From: Desulfovibrio inopinatus DSM 10711
Lineage (GTDB): Bacteria > Desulfobacterota > Desulfovibrionia > Desulfovibrionales > Desulfovibrionaceae
DNA: 64,000 nt
Assembly (NCBI RefSeq): GCF_000429305.1
Contig: NZ_AUBP01000011.1
Coordinates: 1-64,000, forward strand
Direction: 5' to 3'
Of the stretch, positions 8,762 through 17,923 are shown in pieces. Numbering within the stretch: position 1 is the first letter of the stretch; the number at the start of each line of letters is the position of its first letter. Position numbers and translations under genes: made by a program. Under the pieces are notes generated by a model, which made no database searches, was not told the origin of the DNA, and saw only the letters and a program-made list of their open reading frames with translations.

Positions 8762-9247
8762 ATGCGCGTGAGAGTTATTGTTCCCTTCACTATTCTTTTT
8801 CTGTGCCTGACAAGTCTATACGCCATAGCTGGAGATATTGAGGATGGTTTTCGGGGCATTGCATGGGGAACACCACTTTCGGACATAAAGCATCTCAATA
8901 TGAAAAAAGCACCGGGAAATTCAATACCAACCTATATAGCGACAAATGACGACCTCCGGCTTGGCTCTATTCCACTTAAAAGGATACTCTATCGCTTTTC
9001 ATCGAACGCACGATTCATCGGCGTTGATCTTATTTTTTCATCTGCCGACACAGATGCAGTATACGGTCAAATCTCCATTCTGCTTGGTGACCCCAGTTCA
9101 ACCGATGCAACTCCTGAAAGCAATACAGCCATCTGGAATTCTCCCATGTTGAAAACGGTATTAACAAGCAATGCAACGCGCGGCGCATTGTCCATTCGGT
9201 CAAAATCTGTTGACAGAAATGGACAAAATGACGATTCTTTTTTTTAA
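8762..9247 (+). CDS. Secreted hypothetical protein (GFRGIAWG type)
   Basis: 161 residues with a signal peptide (VRVIVPFTILFLCLTSLYAIA, cleavage near residue 22). The mature N-terminus has DGFRGIAWGTPLSDI, a motif at the front of many small secreted proteins of Desulfovibrio-like bacteria and other Proteobacteria. The remainder alternates beta-like segments and carries YGQISILLGDPSS, also typical of that group. The ATG at 8762 has AGACAGGA just before it; a longer frame from 8720 would spoil the signal peptide. Role unknown. The 260 bases before it contain no convincing gene. Confidence 0.75.
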   Translation: MRVRVIVPFTILFLCLTSLYAIAGDIEDGFRGIAWGTPLSDIKHLNMKKAPGNSIPTYIATNDDLRLGSIPLKRILYRFSSNARFIGVDLIFSSADTDAVYGQISILLGDPSSTDATPESNTAIWNSPMLKTVLTSNATRGALSIRSKSVDRNGQNDDSFF

Positions 9248-9283
9248 GAGTTGTACATGAACATCAAGTATTCGAGGTAACCT

Positions 9284-9487
9284 ATGAGCGATTCCTCCAC
9301 AGTCACTCACAGCATGTCCGTCGGTGTCGGGAATGGTTTGATGCCGAAAACCAAACTCGCGTTCACCATTAGAACCCCACCAAGTGAAGAGACGTATTCG
9401 CCGTATCGCCCTGTTACAGACTTATCTCTGGCCAACACAACGGGATATAACACCATCACCGGGCTTATTGCTAACGTATACGGTTAA
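9284..9487 (+). CDS. Small hypothetical protein
   Basis: 67 residues, polar and Ser/Thr-rich (MSDSSTVTHSMSVGVGNG...), with no cysteine, signal peptide or membrane segment. GAGG six bases before the ATG supports translation, and it lies 36 bases after the secreted protein. I do not recognise it. It could be a real small protein or a chance frame. Confidence 0.45.
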   Translation: MSDSSTVTHSMSVGVGNGLMPKTKLAFTIRTPPSEETYSPYRPVTDLSLANTTGYNTITGLIANVYG

Positions 9488-9501
9488 TATTGTTGAATTC
9501 C

Positions 9502-9531
9502 TTGACAATTTAATTGGTTCTTCTCTAGTTT
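9502..9531 (+). promoter_or_regulatory. Candidate sigma-70 promoter for the nucleoside transporter
   Basis: A perfect -35 box TTGACA (9502-9507), an 18-base spacer and a weak -10 TAGTTT (9526-9531), about 115 bases before the transporter start. Inferred from consensus only. Confidence 0.4.
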
Positions 9532-9645
9532 TGCACCGTTCATTGCGTTCCCCCTTCTGAACGTACCTGTTTCTCTTGCCCGCTGTTTTTTGTGTTGCGG
9601 CTTTTCTTTCCTGACCTAACGGTGCAAATCAATGGAGATTCGACC

Positions 9646-10881
9646 ATGCGTGGCTTTCTCGGGCTTGTATTTATTATTGTCGTTGCTTGGCTATTCAGTG
9701 AAAACAAGCGTACGCCACCTTGGCGAATTATCGTATCCGGTCTTGCCCTACAATTTACCATTGCACTGCTCATGTTGAAGGCCCCAGGGTTCGAGCAGAT
9801 TTTTCTTTGGCTCAACAATCTTGTTCACGCCCTGGAAGACGCGACTCGTGCAGGCACCTCTTTTGTCTTTGGCTACATCGGAGGCGGTCCTCTTCCGTTT
9901 TCAGAGAATGCTCCAGGGGCAAGTTTTGTCCTTGCATTTCAGGCCTTGCCCTTAGTCCTCATCGTTGGAGCATTGACCTCGCTTCTCTATTATTGGCGCA
10001 TCTTGCCGATCGTGGTTCGTGGGTTTTCCTTTCTGCTTCGGAGAACAATGGGGATCGGCGGCGCGCTCGGTGTCGGTACGGCTGCAAATATATTTCTTGG
10101 CATGATTGAAGCACCGCTCTTGATTAAACCCTATCTCAAAGAACTCACCCGATCCGAACTTTTTGCGCTCATGACCGTCGGGATGACATGTATCGCAGGC
10201 ACCATGCTCGTGCTCTATGCTTCCGTATTGGAACCGATCATTCCCAATTCCATGGGACAAATTCTCACGGCGTCGGTCATCAGCGCACCCGCAGCGCTGC
10301 TCATTGCCGGCGTCTTCGTTCCGGAGAATGCCGTCACGACCCAAGGTGATGTACTCCCGGCGTCTCCAGCACAAGGCCCCATGGATGCTATTGCCAATGG
10401 GACATGGGATGGTTTTCAACTTTTTCTCAATATTATTGCCATGCTCATCGTTTTCGTTGCGCTGGTCAAATTGGCCAATATGCTGCTCGCGTTTGCTCCA
10501 GACATTGCCGGGGGGCCGATCACATTGGAACGTATTTTCGGTTTTGTTCTCTCACCGGTAGTCTGGCTCATTGGTATCCCCTGGGCGGAATCCCAAACGG
10601 CAGGCTCACTCATGGGAACCAAAATCGTATTAAATGAATTTATTGCCTATCAAGACATGGCCAACTTACCTCCAGAAGCTCTGGGAATGAAAAGCCGCCT
10701 TATCATGACGTATGCCATGTGCGGCTTTGCCAACTTCGGCAGTCTTGGTATTCTTATTGGCGGGTTAGGTTATCTGTGTCCGGGTCGGCGTCACGAAATA
10801 GCGGAACTTGGGATGCGCAGTGTTTTGGCTGGCGTCTTGGCGTGCCTGTCGACCGGTGCTATTGTAGGTATTATTCTCTAA
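9646..10881 (+). CDS. NupC-family concentrative nucleoside transporter
   Basis: 411-residue inner-membrane Na+- or H+-coupled nucleoside symporter of the CNT family. It shows about ten hydrophobic segments and the family landmarks: TPPWRIIVSGLALQF near the N-terminus, FVFGYIGGG and FVLAFQALPLVL, then the re-entrant FLGMIEAPLLIKPYL and MTVGMTCIAGTMLVLYAS, and near the end KSRLIMTYAMCGFANFGSLG. These match the Gln/Glu-rich nucleoside-binding hairpins of CNT proteins. The ATG at 9646 has GGAG eight bases before it; an in-frame start at 9592 is less likely. It is followed by a strong terminator and is probably monocistronic. It would import nucleosides for salvage. Confidence 0.93.
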   Translation: MRGFLGLVFIIVVAWLFSENKRTPPWRIIVSGLALQFTIALLMLKAPGFEQIFLWLNNLVHALEDATRAGTSFVFGYIGGGPLPFSENAPGASFVLAFQALPLVLIVGALTSLLYYWRILPIVVRGFSFLLRRTMGIGGALGVGTAANIFLGMIEAPLLIKPYLKELTRSELFALMTVGMTCIAGTMLVLYASVLEPIIPNSMGQILTASVISAPAALLIAGVFVPENAVTTQGDVLPASPAQGPMDAIANGTWDGFQLFLNIIAMLIVFVALVKLANMLLAFAPDIAGGPITLERIFGFVLSPVVWLIGIPWAESQTAGSLMGTKIVLNEFIAYQDMANLPPEALGMKSRLIMTYAMCGFANFGSLGILIGGLGYLCPGRRHEIAELGMRSVLAGVLACLSTGAIVGIIL

Positions 10882-10905
10882 TCCCCAAAACTATATTTTT
10901 TACAA

Positions 10906-10942
10906 TAGAGCGCGGATCATTTCTGGTTCGCGCTCTATTTTT
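10906..10942 (+). terminator. Rho-independent terminator after the nucleoside transporter
   Basis: Nine-base inverted repeat TAGAGCGCG / CGCGCTCTA with a 14-base loop, followed directly by TTTTT. Confidence 0.85.
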
Positions 10943-11058
10943 GGTCTCGCCATTGCGAGATATCGTGTCAGTCTTGCTGTAGACCAATTTTCCGCGTACA
11001 CCGCACTCTTTCACCCATTAACATTTTCATGATGCCAAACGACGACGTGAGGTACACT

Positions 11059-12246
11059 ATGCAATATCGTTTTGATCGCCTGGAATTCGCCGGGTCACTT
11101 GGAGATCTCGGTATTCTTCTTCCCATGGCCGTCGGTATGATTATGGTCAACGGATTGGACCCCATGGGATTGTTTCTCTCTGTTGGCCTGTTTTATATTA
11201 TTTCAGGAACCTATTTCGGGGTGACCACTCCGGTACAACCCATGAAAGTCGTTGGTTCCTACGCCATTGCGATGGCGTTGCCGGCAAGCGATATTTATGC
11301 TGCAGGGCTTACAGTTGGAATTTTATTAACAATTATCGGGGCGACTGGTCTCATGTCGACCATCGCTCGTTTTGTCCATCGCCCTGTTGTTCGTGGCATT
11401 CAGCTTTCCACCGGTACGCTCCTCATGACACAGGGAATTCATTTTGTTCTAGGAAATTCTTCGCTTCAGACAAGCCATGAACAAGCTGAACCATTTTTAG
11501 CCATCTCCACCCTTGGTCCTCTTCCACTCACCTGGATTTTTGGCGCAGCCGCATTTTGTTTAACGGTTTGGCTCCTCAACAGTCGACGGTTTCCCGCTGG
11601 TCTCGCTGTTATCGGATTCGGTATCCTCGCCGGAATTCTATGTGGAGCCAGCATGGATGGACTCGCTTTAGGACTCCACATGCCACATTTTTTACCGGGA
11701 GGATTCCCAGGGTGGGCATCATTTGCCACCGCGCTCATCGTACTCGCTATGCCACAACTTCCAATGACCCTTGGCAACGCAGTCATCGCCAATACGGATT
11801 TGGCACACGAGTATTTTGGAGATGACGCCTATAAAACAACCAACAAAGCACTTTGTATCAGTATGGGACTGGCCAATATCGGCGGCTTCCTTTTGGGCGG
11901 CATGCCGATGTGTCACGGCGCAGGAGGCTTGGCCGCGCATGTCCGGTTTGGCGCACGAACGGCTGGATCGAATATCATGATTGGTGCGATCTTCGTTATC
12001 GCTGCCCTTATTCTTGGCGAGGGCGTTCTTGATGCCGCCAGACTTATTCCATTATCAGTTCTCGGCGTCTTACTCCTTTTTGCCGGCAGTCAGCTCAGTT
12101 TGACGATTCTTGATGTGAAAAATCGTAAAGATTTGTTCATTACGACATTGATTCTCGGTGTTACGTTGGCATCCAATCTTGCTGTCGGGTTCATTCTCGG
12201 TTCAATCATGTGGTATGTCTTGCAAAACAAATCGTTCTCGGTGTGA
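11059..12246 (+). CDS. MOT1-type molybdate/sulfate transporter
   Basis: 395-residue membrane protein of the MFS_MOT1 (putative sulfate/molybdate transporter) family. Two copies of the family signature are visible: FAGSLGDLGILLPMAVGMI near the N-terminus, and ALIVLAMPQLPMTLGNAV with the following GGMPMCHGAGGLAAH in the second half. About ten to twelve membrane helices are predicted. In a sulfate reducer it could import molybdate or tungstate for formate dehydrogenases, or sulfate; substrate cannot be told from sequence. The ATG at 11059 is preferred (GTGAGG six bases upstream); a 10-codon longer start exists at 11029. It stands alone between two other units. Confidence 0.85.
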   Translation: MQYRFDRLEFAGSLGDLGILLPMAVGMIMVNGLDPMGLFLSVGLFYIISGTYFGVTTPVQPMKVVGSYAIAMALPASDIYAAGLTVGILLTIIGATGLMSTIARFVHRPVVRGIQLSTGTLLMTQGIHFVLGNSSLQTSHEQAEPFLAISTLGPLPLTWIFGAAAFCLTVWLLNSRRFPAGLAVIGFGILAGILCGASMDGLALGLHMPHFLPGGFPGWASFATALIVLAMPQLPMTLGNAVIANTDLAHEYFGDDAYKTTNKALCISMGLANIGGFLLGGMPMCHGAGGLAAHVRFGARTAGSNIMIGAIFVIAALILGEGVLDAARLIPLSVLGVLLLFAGSQLSLTILDVKNRKDLFITTLILGVTLASNLAVGFILGSIMWYVLQNKSFSV

Positions 12247-12308
12247 TCAGTCGTTCATCCAACGCAACACCTGTATTGAGTCATGACGTATGGCGCTCCA
12301 TAGCTTTT

Positions 12309-12827
12309 TCAACGGCTGCGCGGCATATCAAACCGGGCTGCCAAAAAGAGGAGTGCCAATCCCACAACCGGGATAACAATATCTGTATAAAAGACGGCTC
12401 CGGCGTTCCCCGGAGCAAAATTGTGATGGACAATCATATCCTTGATATGTCCTGCAGCCGCCCCAAGCAGAAAACAGGAAGGCCCTAAGATTGCCGCGCA
12501 ACGAAATGATAAGCTCGCCTTGAAGGCAAGTACCCCGACGAGTCCAAATCCCAGACTTGCTGTCGCCACTTCAAATTGAAAGGGACTTGGTGCCCAACCA
12601 ATAAAGTGGGCCACCATATCACCATAAAACGCATGAATAACAAAATTATACAAAAAACTTATTCCGATATTCAAAAAAAGAAACCAGGAAAGCGCGATGT
12701 CGACAGCCAGTGCCGTGTCAAGCTGACGAAAGCGCATAAGAAGACGAATTAACGTGATTGCCAGCCAACAGAGAAACAACACCAAGGTGTCATTGGCCAG
12801 TACAAACCGGATACTCTCTTCAATCAT
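12309..12827 (-). CDS. DUF6790-like integral membrane protein
   Basis: 172 residues with about five transmembrane helices. The segments FYGDMVAHFIGWAPSPFQFEVA and ASLGFGLVGVLAF, and the later GHIKDM...HHNFAPGNAG, match the DUF6790 membrane family as I know it. Function unknown. GGAGG precedes the ATG at 12825-12827. Transcribed opposite to the transporter before it and divergent from glyA. Confidence 0.75.
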   Translation of the reverse strand: MIEESIRFVLANDTLVLFLCWLAITLIRLLMRFRQLDTALAVDIALSWFLFLNIGISFLYNFVIHAFYGDMVAHFIGWAPSPFQFEVATASLGFGLVGVLAFKASLSFRCAAILGPSCFLLGAAAGHIKDMIVHHNFAPGNAGAVFYTDIVIPVVGLALLFLAARFDMPRSR

Positions 12828-13025
12828 TCTGTTGCCTCCAGGGCACGGGGAGAATTGACATTATGACGCCCTTACCGTTAAATTCACCATTGCTCTTTTA
12901 AAATATTTTGCGCGTGACTGGCGAGGCATATGGAATCAACCATAAGGAAGCGCGCAAACCATTCCAAGCCGCTCGCCTGGGCTGCATCATCCCGATGTGA
13001 ACATCTCAACAAAGGGGACGCGCCC

Positions 13026-14309
13026 ATGCACACCTGTCTTGATCTTTTAGCCCAATCGGATTCATCTTTACAAGAAGCACTTGTCGGAGAAATGCGACGA
13101 CAGTCGACGGGCATTGAACTCATCCCTTCAGAAAACTACACCTATCCCGAAGTACTCTGCCTGCTTGGCAGCGTGTTCACCAACAAATACGCCGAAGGCT
13201 ATCCTGGCCGACGCTATTACGGTGGTCAAGAATTCACTGATGTGATCGAAAATATGGCTCGGGAACGGGCGTGTGCGGTGTTCGGAGCCGAACATGCCAA
13301 TGTGCAGCCGCTTTCCGGCTCCCCCATGAATCAAGCCGTGTATCTCGGTTTGCTCGAGCCTGGCGACACCATCCTGGCTATGGATTTATCACACGGGGGA
13401 CATTTGACCCACGGTGCCCCGGTCTCTCATATGGGCAAACTGTTTCAATTTATCCGGTATAAGACGGATCCGGCAACAGGCGCCATCGATATGGACGAAG
13501 TCATGTCGTTGGCCAAAAAGCACCGGCCCAAGCTCGTCCTTACCGGCTATACGTCATACCCACGCGATATGGACTATGCAGCTTTTAAAGCAGTGGCCGA
13601 TTCTGTCGGCGCTCTCACGATGACCGATGCTTCGCATTATGCCGGTATGGTGGCCGGTGGAGCCATGATGAACCCATTTGATGCCGGCTTCGATGTCGTC
13701 ACGACGACATCACACAAATCGTTGCGCGGACCACGTGGTGGTATCATTTTATGCCGCAAGGATTTAGCCGCACGCATCGATAAATCCGTCTTCCCCGGAC
13801 TTCAAGGCGGACCGCATATGAATGTCATTGCAGCTATTGCATATACTATGAAACGAGCTGCCGAACCGGCATTCCGGGAATATGCCGCTCACGTCGTTTC
13901 CAACGCCAAAGCTCTGGCGGCACGACTTATGGAGCTTGGTGCAGACTTAATCACGGGAGGGACCGACAACCATATGCTCGTGATGAATACGCAGACGACC
14001 TATGGCATAAACGGCAGAGAGGCCGAAGAAGCTTTGGACGCAGCCGGTATCACTGTCAATAAGCAAATCGTCCCGGACGATCCCAATCCACCGCTTCGTC
14101 CCAGCGGAATTCGTGTCGGTACGCCAGCCGCCACGACACGAGGCATGGGCAATAGCGACATGACCCAATTGGCCGACTGGATGCATGAAATTTTGCAACA
14201 TCCGAACAACACCGGTCGTATTGCTGAAATCAAGCGTGACGTGGAACACTTCTGCGCTCAGTTTCCTGTTCCCGGTATCGACATGACAGATCTCGATTTG
14301 AACAGTTAA
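13026..14309 (+). CDS. glyA: Serine hydroxymethyltransferase (divergent form)
   Basis: 427-residue PLP-dependent enzyme converting serine and tetrahydrofolate to glycine and 5,10-methylene-THF. Family landmarks: ELIPSENYTYPEVL, EGYPGRRYYGG, NVQPLSGSPMNQAVY, SHGGHLTHGAPVS, and the PLP lysine in TTSHKSLRGPRGG. The C-terminal RPSGIRVGTPAATTRGM is also typical. Several normally fixed residues differ: DASHYAGMVAGG replaces the usual D(M/I)AHIAGLV, and TTSHKS replaces TTTHKT. This suggests a paralogue rather than the sole housekeeping copy. The ATG at 13026 has AAAGGGGA before it; a longer frame from 12930 is not supported. A terminator follows. Confidence 0.9.
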   Translation: MHTCLDLLAQSDSSLQEALVGEMRRQSTGIELIPSENYTYPEVLCLLGSVFTNKYAEGYPGRRYYGGQEFTDVIENMARERACAVFGAEHANVQPLSGSPMNQAVYLGLLEPGDTILAMDLSHGGHLTHGAPVSHMGKLFQFIRYKTDPATGAIDMDEVMSLAKKHRPKLVLTGYTSYPRDMDYAAFKAVADSVGALTMTDASHYAGMVAGGAMMNPFDAGFDVVTTTSHKSLRGPRGGIILCRKDLAARIDKSVFPGLQGGPHMNVIAAIAYTMKRAAEPAFREYAAHVVSNAKALAARLMELGADLITGGTDNHMLVMNTQTTYGINGREAEEALDAAGITVNKQIVPDDPNPPLRPSGIRVGTPAATTRGMGNSDMTQLADWMHEILQHPNNTGRIAEIKRDVEHFCAQFPVPGIDMTDLDLNS

Positions 14310-14334
14310 CAAACGAATTACATTGATTGATGGG

Positions 14335-14380
14335 AAAGACCCGGCTGAGGCTTCTACCGCTTTGGTTGGGTCTTTTCTTT
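14335..14380 (+). terminator. Probable terminator after glyA
   Basis: Inverted repeat AAAGACCC (14335-14342) and GGGTCTTT (14368-14375), with an internal GC-rich loop that can pair further and a T-rich tail. It overlaps the end of the convergent gene. Confidence 0.6.
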
Positions 14381-15010
14381 CGTGTGCACACGCCAAGAGT
14401 AAACACTTGTCAACGTGAGAAAGCCAAAAATCATGACCATAAATGCGACAATACTCCATTGCGCATCAATAAAAGCCAACCCCAAAGCTGCAAGACCAAT
14501 CAGACTCAATCCCCAGCCTCCAAGTCGATGCGTCTTTTTCCACGCAACGTTGTCATGCATGATCCAAGGATAGCGTAATCCAAAGCTCGGATTGGGTTCT
14601 ATACGGGGTATGACCGCACCCACAATAAGGAACAGGCAGCCAACGGCAAATTTAACAACGAAGTTCATATTGATGTGAAAGCCGAGAGCATAAGCGATAA
14701 GCGCCCAGGCCAATGCGATGAGAAAGCCAACGACGGCCAGCATTCCGGCCTGCATAGCTTGCGAGAAGGACGTTTTCAAAGATGAAAAAGACAGGGGGCG
14801 CACCTTCAGAAAGAACAAAAGCCAGAGAACAACAGGAAGCCCTGTGCATACCCAGACAATGCTTTTGTTGGCAACGCTCACAGCACCGTCTGTTCCAAAG
14901 TGGATGGGCAATGTAGCAGGAAGATGGTTATAAACAAAAACTGTCGCGACAAGCGATGCCCATGCGATCATCCCTGCAAGCCAGATCATGTGGGAATACT
15001 CATTGGACAT
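14354..15010 (-). CDS. SdpI/DUF1648-family membrane protein
   Basis: 218 residues with about six membrane helices. The N-terminal domain has the DUF1648 signature LPATLPIHFGTDGAV. The C-terminal domain has the SdpI pattern NPSFGLRYPWIMHDNVAWKKTHRLGG. SdpI is the Bacillus immunity/signalling protein against the SdpC toxin; in most bacteria the family is of unknown function. No SdpC-like gene is near. The start ATG at 15008-15010 overlaps the end of the upstream phosphodiester glycosidase gene by 11 bases, so the two are translationally coupled. Confidence 0.82.
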   Translation of the reverse strand: MSNEYSHMIWLAGMIAWASLVATVFVYNHLPATLPIHFGTDGAVSVANKSIVWVCTGLPVVLWLLFFLKVRPLSFSSLKTSFSQAMQAGMLAVVGFLIALAWALIAYALGFHINMNFVVKFAVGCLFLIVGAVIPRIEPNPSFGLRYPWIMHDNVAWKKTHRLGGWGLSLIGLAALGLAFIDAQWSIVAFMVMIFGFLTLTSVYSWRVHTKEKTQPKR

Positions 15011-16193
15011 TATCCGGTTCAACTTGACCGGCAGGGTTATCAGAAACAGCCGGCCCCGAAAGATCAGTGGGAAGAGCCGGAAGTTCGATGGTCGGCGCAT
15101 TGCCTGCAACGGGTTCATGCTTTTCCACAACAGCAATCATAGCACCGAATTTATCACCACCAAAAGGAACAGGGTCAAATTCTCGGATAAACATATTAGA
15201 AATAACGCCATCAAGATAAAGAGCGCTCCGGCAGCCAAATTTATCTCGAAACATGGTGGCAAACTCATAAAATGAAACCGGTTCATTGGATTTGACGAAT
15301 ACAACGATCTTATCGCCAATAATACCGACGCCGCTTCGTATCTTACGATGCTTAGACCCTTCAGTAAAAAGCGGATTCAACGTCCCATCTTGCAAGAGTA
15401 AGGGACCAGACTGCGTTGCAAAGCGAACATGATGCGTCGCGGCGACATGAGGATATTGTTCGGACGCGACAATGCCGGCTCGATTATCCGTAATATAGAA
15501 CACACCATTCGGCTTCATATAGAAATTGCCGTATCCGTCACCGAGTTCGAGAGGAACGATCTCACGTCCCTCTTCGACATAGAGTCCAACGGGACGAAAA
15601 TCAGGATTAAAGATGCCTGCATTGGTTGCAAAAACCAATTGATAGCCATGTTGATCCACAAGATGAGACAACGCGGAAAAATTGGAAATATGTTGCCCAC
15701 TGTCGCCTTTCCAGAAGAGTCGAACATCGGTTTCGTCAATATCAAGAAGAAACGACGTATAGTCTTCACCACCGTAATCAAACAGATCGGCGCCAAGAGC
15801 AAAGGCCGAGATCGGTGGTGGATTCGACATTTTGGGTTCAGAAGCAGGCGACATGGAGAAGACAAGAAATGCTGTCACAACGATATTATAAACCAGACTC
15901 AAAGCAAGCAGGAGTCCGAGTCGGGTTATACCTGAAGTAGGCTGTGTGACAGGAGAAAGATCGATGATATGACAGCGCACCCCAAGGCCGCTCAAACGGT
16001 TGGAAAGAAGTTCTGCATCGTCAAAGGAAAGTGGATATCGTGTCATAACTTGTTTAGGACGAAGACGAGTTTCGACGATAACGTCATTGTTCTCACGGAA
16101 ATGTTGAAATTCAACAAGAGCATCCTCTCGATTTGCATCTGAAGAAAGCCCAATAAAAACGAGGCCATACCCACTATGGGGACGAGTATTCAT
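15000..16193 (-). CDS. Phosphodiester glycosidase (NAGPA-like) domain protein
   Basis: 397 residues. The first ~80 residues are a small cytoplasmic domain, followed by one membrane helix (LGLLLALSLVYNIVVTAFLV, about 91-110) that places the C-terminal domain outside the membrane. Residues about 150-375 match the phosphodiester glycosidase domain named after human NAGPA: FATNAGIFNPDFRPVGLYVEEG, SGPLLLQDG, RSGVGIIGDKIVVFV, ALYLDGVISNMFI. Bacterial members may remove phosphodiester-linked sugars from wall or capsule polymers; substrate is unknown. The ATG at 16191-16193 is chosen because the longer frame is unlike the family. It is divergent from a second protein with the same fold signature and cotranscribed with the SdpI-like gene. 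Confidence 0.8.
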   Translation of the reverse strand: MNTRPHSGYGLVFIGLSSDANREDALVEFQHFRENNDVIVETRLRPKQVMTRYPLSFDDAELLSNRLSGLGVRCHIIDLSPVTQPTSGITRLGLLLALSLVYNIVVTAFLVFSMSPASEPKMSNPPPISAFALGADLFDYGGEDYTSFLLDIDETDVRLFWKGDSGQHISNFSALSHLVDQHGYQLVFATNAGIFNPDFRPVGLYVEEGREIVPLELGDGYGNFYMKPNGVFYITDNRAGIVASEQYPHVAATHHVRFATQSGPLLLQDGTLNPLFTEGSKHRKIRSGVGIIGDKIVVFVKSNEPVSFYEFATMFRDKFGCRSALYLDGVISNMFIREFDPVPFGGDKFGAMIAVVEKHEPVAGNAPTIELPALPTDLSGPAVSDNPAGQVEPDNVQ

Positions 16194-16348
16194 AGTGCTG
16201 CCGAAAAAACACGAAAAACAGCGTGTGCGACATGGTTGAATGCCTGCGCGATCATAAGTACACTCTCCATACCAAGCAACACCGCAGACCAAGCTCCATG
16301 GCTGGCTGCATCACACGGTAAACTTTTTGGATCGACGTTTTCCGAGGT

Positions 16349-17869
16349 ATGAAAGATCGCATGAGGATATACGCTCTCCCGGCCCGTTTCAGTCTGCTCC
16401 TGCTTCTTCTGTCGGCGTTTTTTGTAACAGGGTATTCCGCACCGGCCAACGCCTTCGATATGGCCGCGTATTACAAGAAAACAGCAAACAAAAGCAAGGA
16501 AGCCTTTTTGGCCAATTTTCCTTACAAGGTCTATCTTGAATCGGTTTCGTTCATCAATTTTCGAGTTCTGGAGCAGCATCGCCGCTTTCTTAACACCAAA
16601 ATCGGTGCCGGAGATGATTTTCTGTATTATCTTGGTGAGAATTTTATCAAAATATACCCTATCTCACGCCAAAACCTTCTGGGAAAAATCAAAATCGGCG
16701 AAAAATATTTGGCGAAAAAGCATGGTGTGCGTCATGCGCAAAATGAAGCTTATGTGAGTATCGGTTACTTCATCTTAAGTGCTACAGCCCGCACAATTGT
16801 CGAGGAAGTGAAAAAAGGGGTTTTTGATCTCTCTGCCCCGGACAATGAAAAAATCGTTGTCAGACTTCGAAAAAATCGCGTTTACCTTCCTATTGATAAA
16901 GGGACGTTGGAAAAAATTCTCGACGCGCTCAAAGCCGGGAATTTCGATTACCTTGGCGACCGAATGAAGTTGAAACTCTATGAATACTCGGAGTCTGTTA
17001 CCGATTGGCTCGATATGGACTCTCAAAATGACGTGCTCGCTTCAAATATCCAATTTCATAATCACTATCGAGATTACCCGATCGCTTCCGGTCACGCCGT
17101 TCATGTATATAAGCTGACGTCGCGCGCGGATGGATCGAAAATTGGGTATGCGGTATTCCTCCGTCGCCCCGAACTCAACGCCCATTATTTTGCTTACAAG
17201 GATATTCTGGGAAAATTTCGACAAACTCAAAAAAAACAATCTGTTGTTCTCGCCACAACAGGAGGCTTCACCAATAACTTGCGTCAACCGGAAGGACTGA
17301 CCGTAGAGCGCGGCAAGGTTGTCAACGCCGTTCTCATGCCCGATCGCCATGGGCTTGTTCTTGTTGACGATACGGGTGGAATCAGTGTCGTCAACCTCAA
17401 ACGCAAAATCATCCATTTACGCAACGGTCCAAACTCGTTGTTGCGGATCACCAATCCCCTGACAAGCCTCATTTCCTATTCGAAACTGCTCGCCTGGTGC
17501 AAACGATTTAAAGTCACGCTATTTCAGACACAACTCTTGGCGTATAGCGATAAACTCATGATCGATGAGCAACGTGCAAAAAAGCAGCTTCGTGAACGGC
17601 GTATTCTCGTGCTCGAACGAGACAAAAAAACAAGTGTTCTCTATCACGTCGTGTTCGATATCCAAAAATCATCCAATTTGGCGGTCATTGCCCGAGAAAT
17701 TTACGCCAATCGCGTGAAAAACGGCAAAAAAATCGAAGCCATGCTCAATTTGGATGTCGGTTCGTACAATATTCTCGACGTGTTTACGAAGCAGGGAAAG
17801 AAAGTTCCCGGCCCAAGTGGCCCTGTCGACGTCGTCAAGGCGACCAATCTTATTGTGTATACAAGATAG
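16349..17869 (+). CDS. Periplasmic protein with a degenerate phosphodiester-glycosidase-like domain
   Basis: 506 residues with a signal peptide (FSLLLLLLSAFFVTGYSAPANA). Residues 40-260 are helical and charged, with no family I recognise. Residues about 295-490 follow the order of NAGPA-type domains: VVLATTGGFTNN, RQPEGLTVERGKVVN, a central LLAYSDKLMID, and finally EAMLNLDVGSYNILDVF. These align with FATNAGIFN, RPVGLYVEEG, VGIIGDKIVVF and ALYLDGVISNMF in the divergent neighbour at 15000. I infer remote homology, possibly without activity. The start is uncertain: ATG at 16349 has GAGG too close; ATG at 16361 is an alternative that also gives a good signal peptide. Confidence 0.7.
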   Translation: MKDRMRIYALPARFSLLLLLLSAFFVTGYSAPANAFDMAAYYKKTANKSKEAFLANFPYKVYLESVSFINFRVLEQHRRFLNTKIGAGDDFLYYLGENFIKIYPISRQNLLGKIKIGEKYLAKKHGVRHAQNEAYVSIGYFILSATARTIVEEVKKGVFDLSAPDNEKIVVRLRKNRVYLPIDKGTLEKILDALKAGNFDYLGDRMKLKLYEYSESVTDWLDMDSQNDVLASNIQFHNHYRDYPIASGHAVHVYKLTSRADGSKIGYAVFLRRPELNAHYFAYKDILGKFRQTQKKQSVVLATTGGFTNNLRQPEGLTVERGKVVNAVLMPDRHGLVLVDDTGGISVVNLKRKIIHLRNGPNSLLRITNPLTSLISYSKLLAWCKRFKVTLFQTQLLAYSDKLMIDEQRAKKQLRERRILVLERDKKTSVLYHVVFDIQKSSNLAVIAREIYANRVKNGKKIEAMLNLDVGSYNILDVFTKQGKKVPGPSGPVDVVKATNLIVYTR

Positions 17870-17923
17870 CGTGCCGTCGTTCCTATTCTATTACGACGCA
17901 ACGGCTCTGCACGGTCGCGATTA

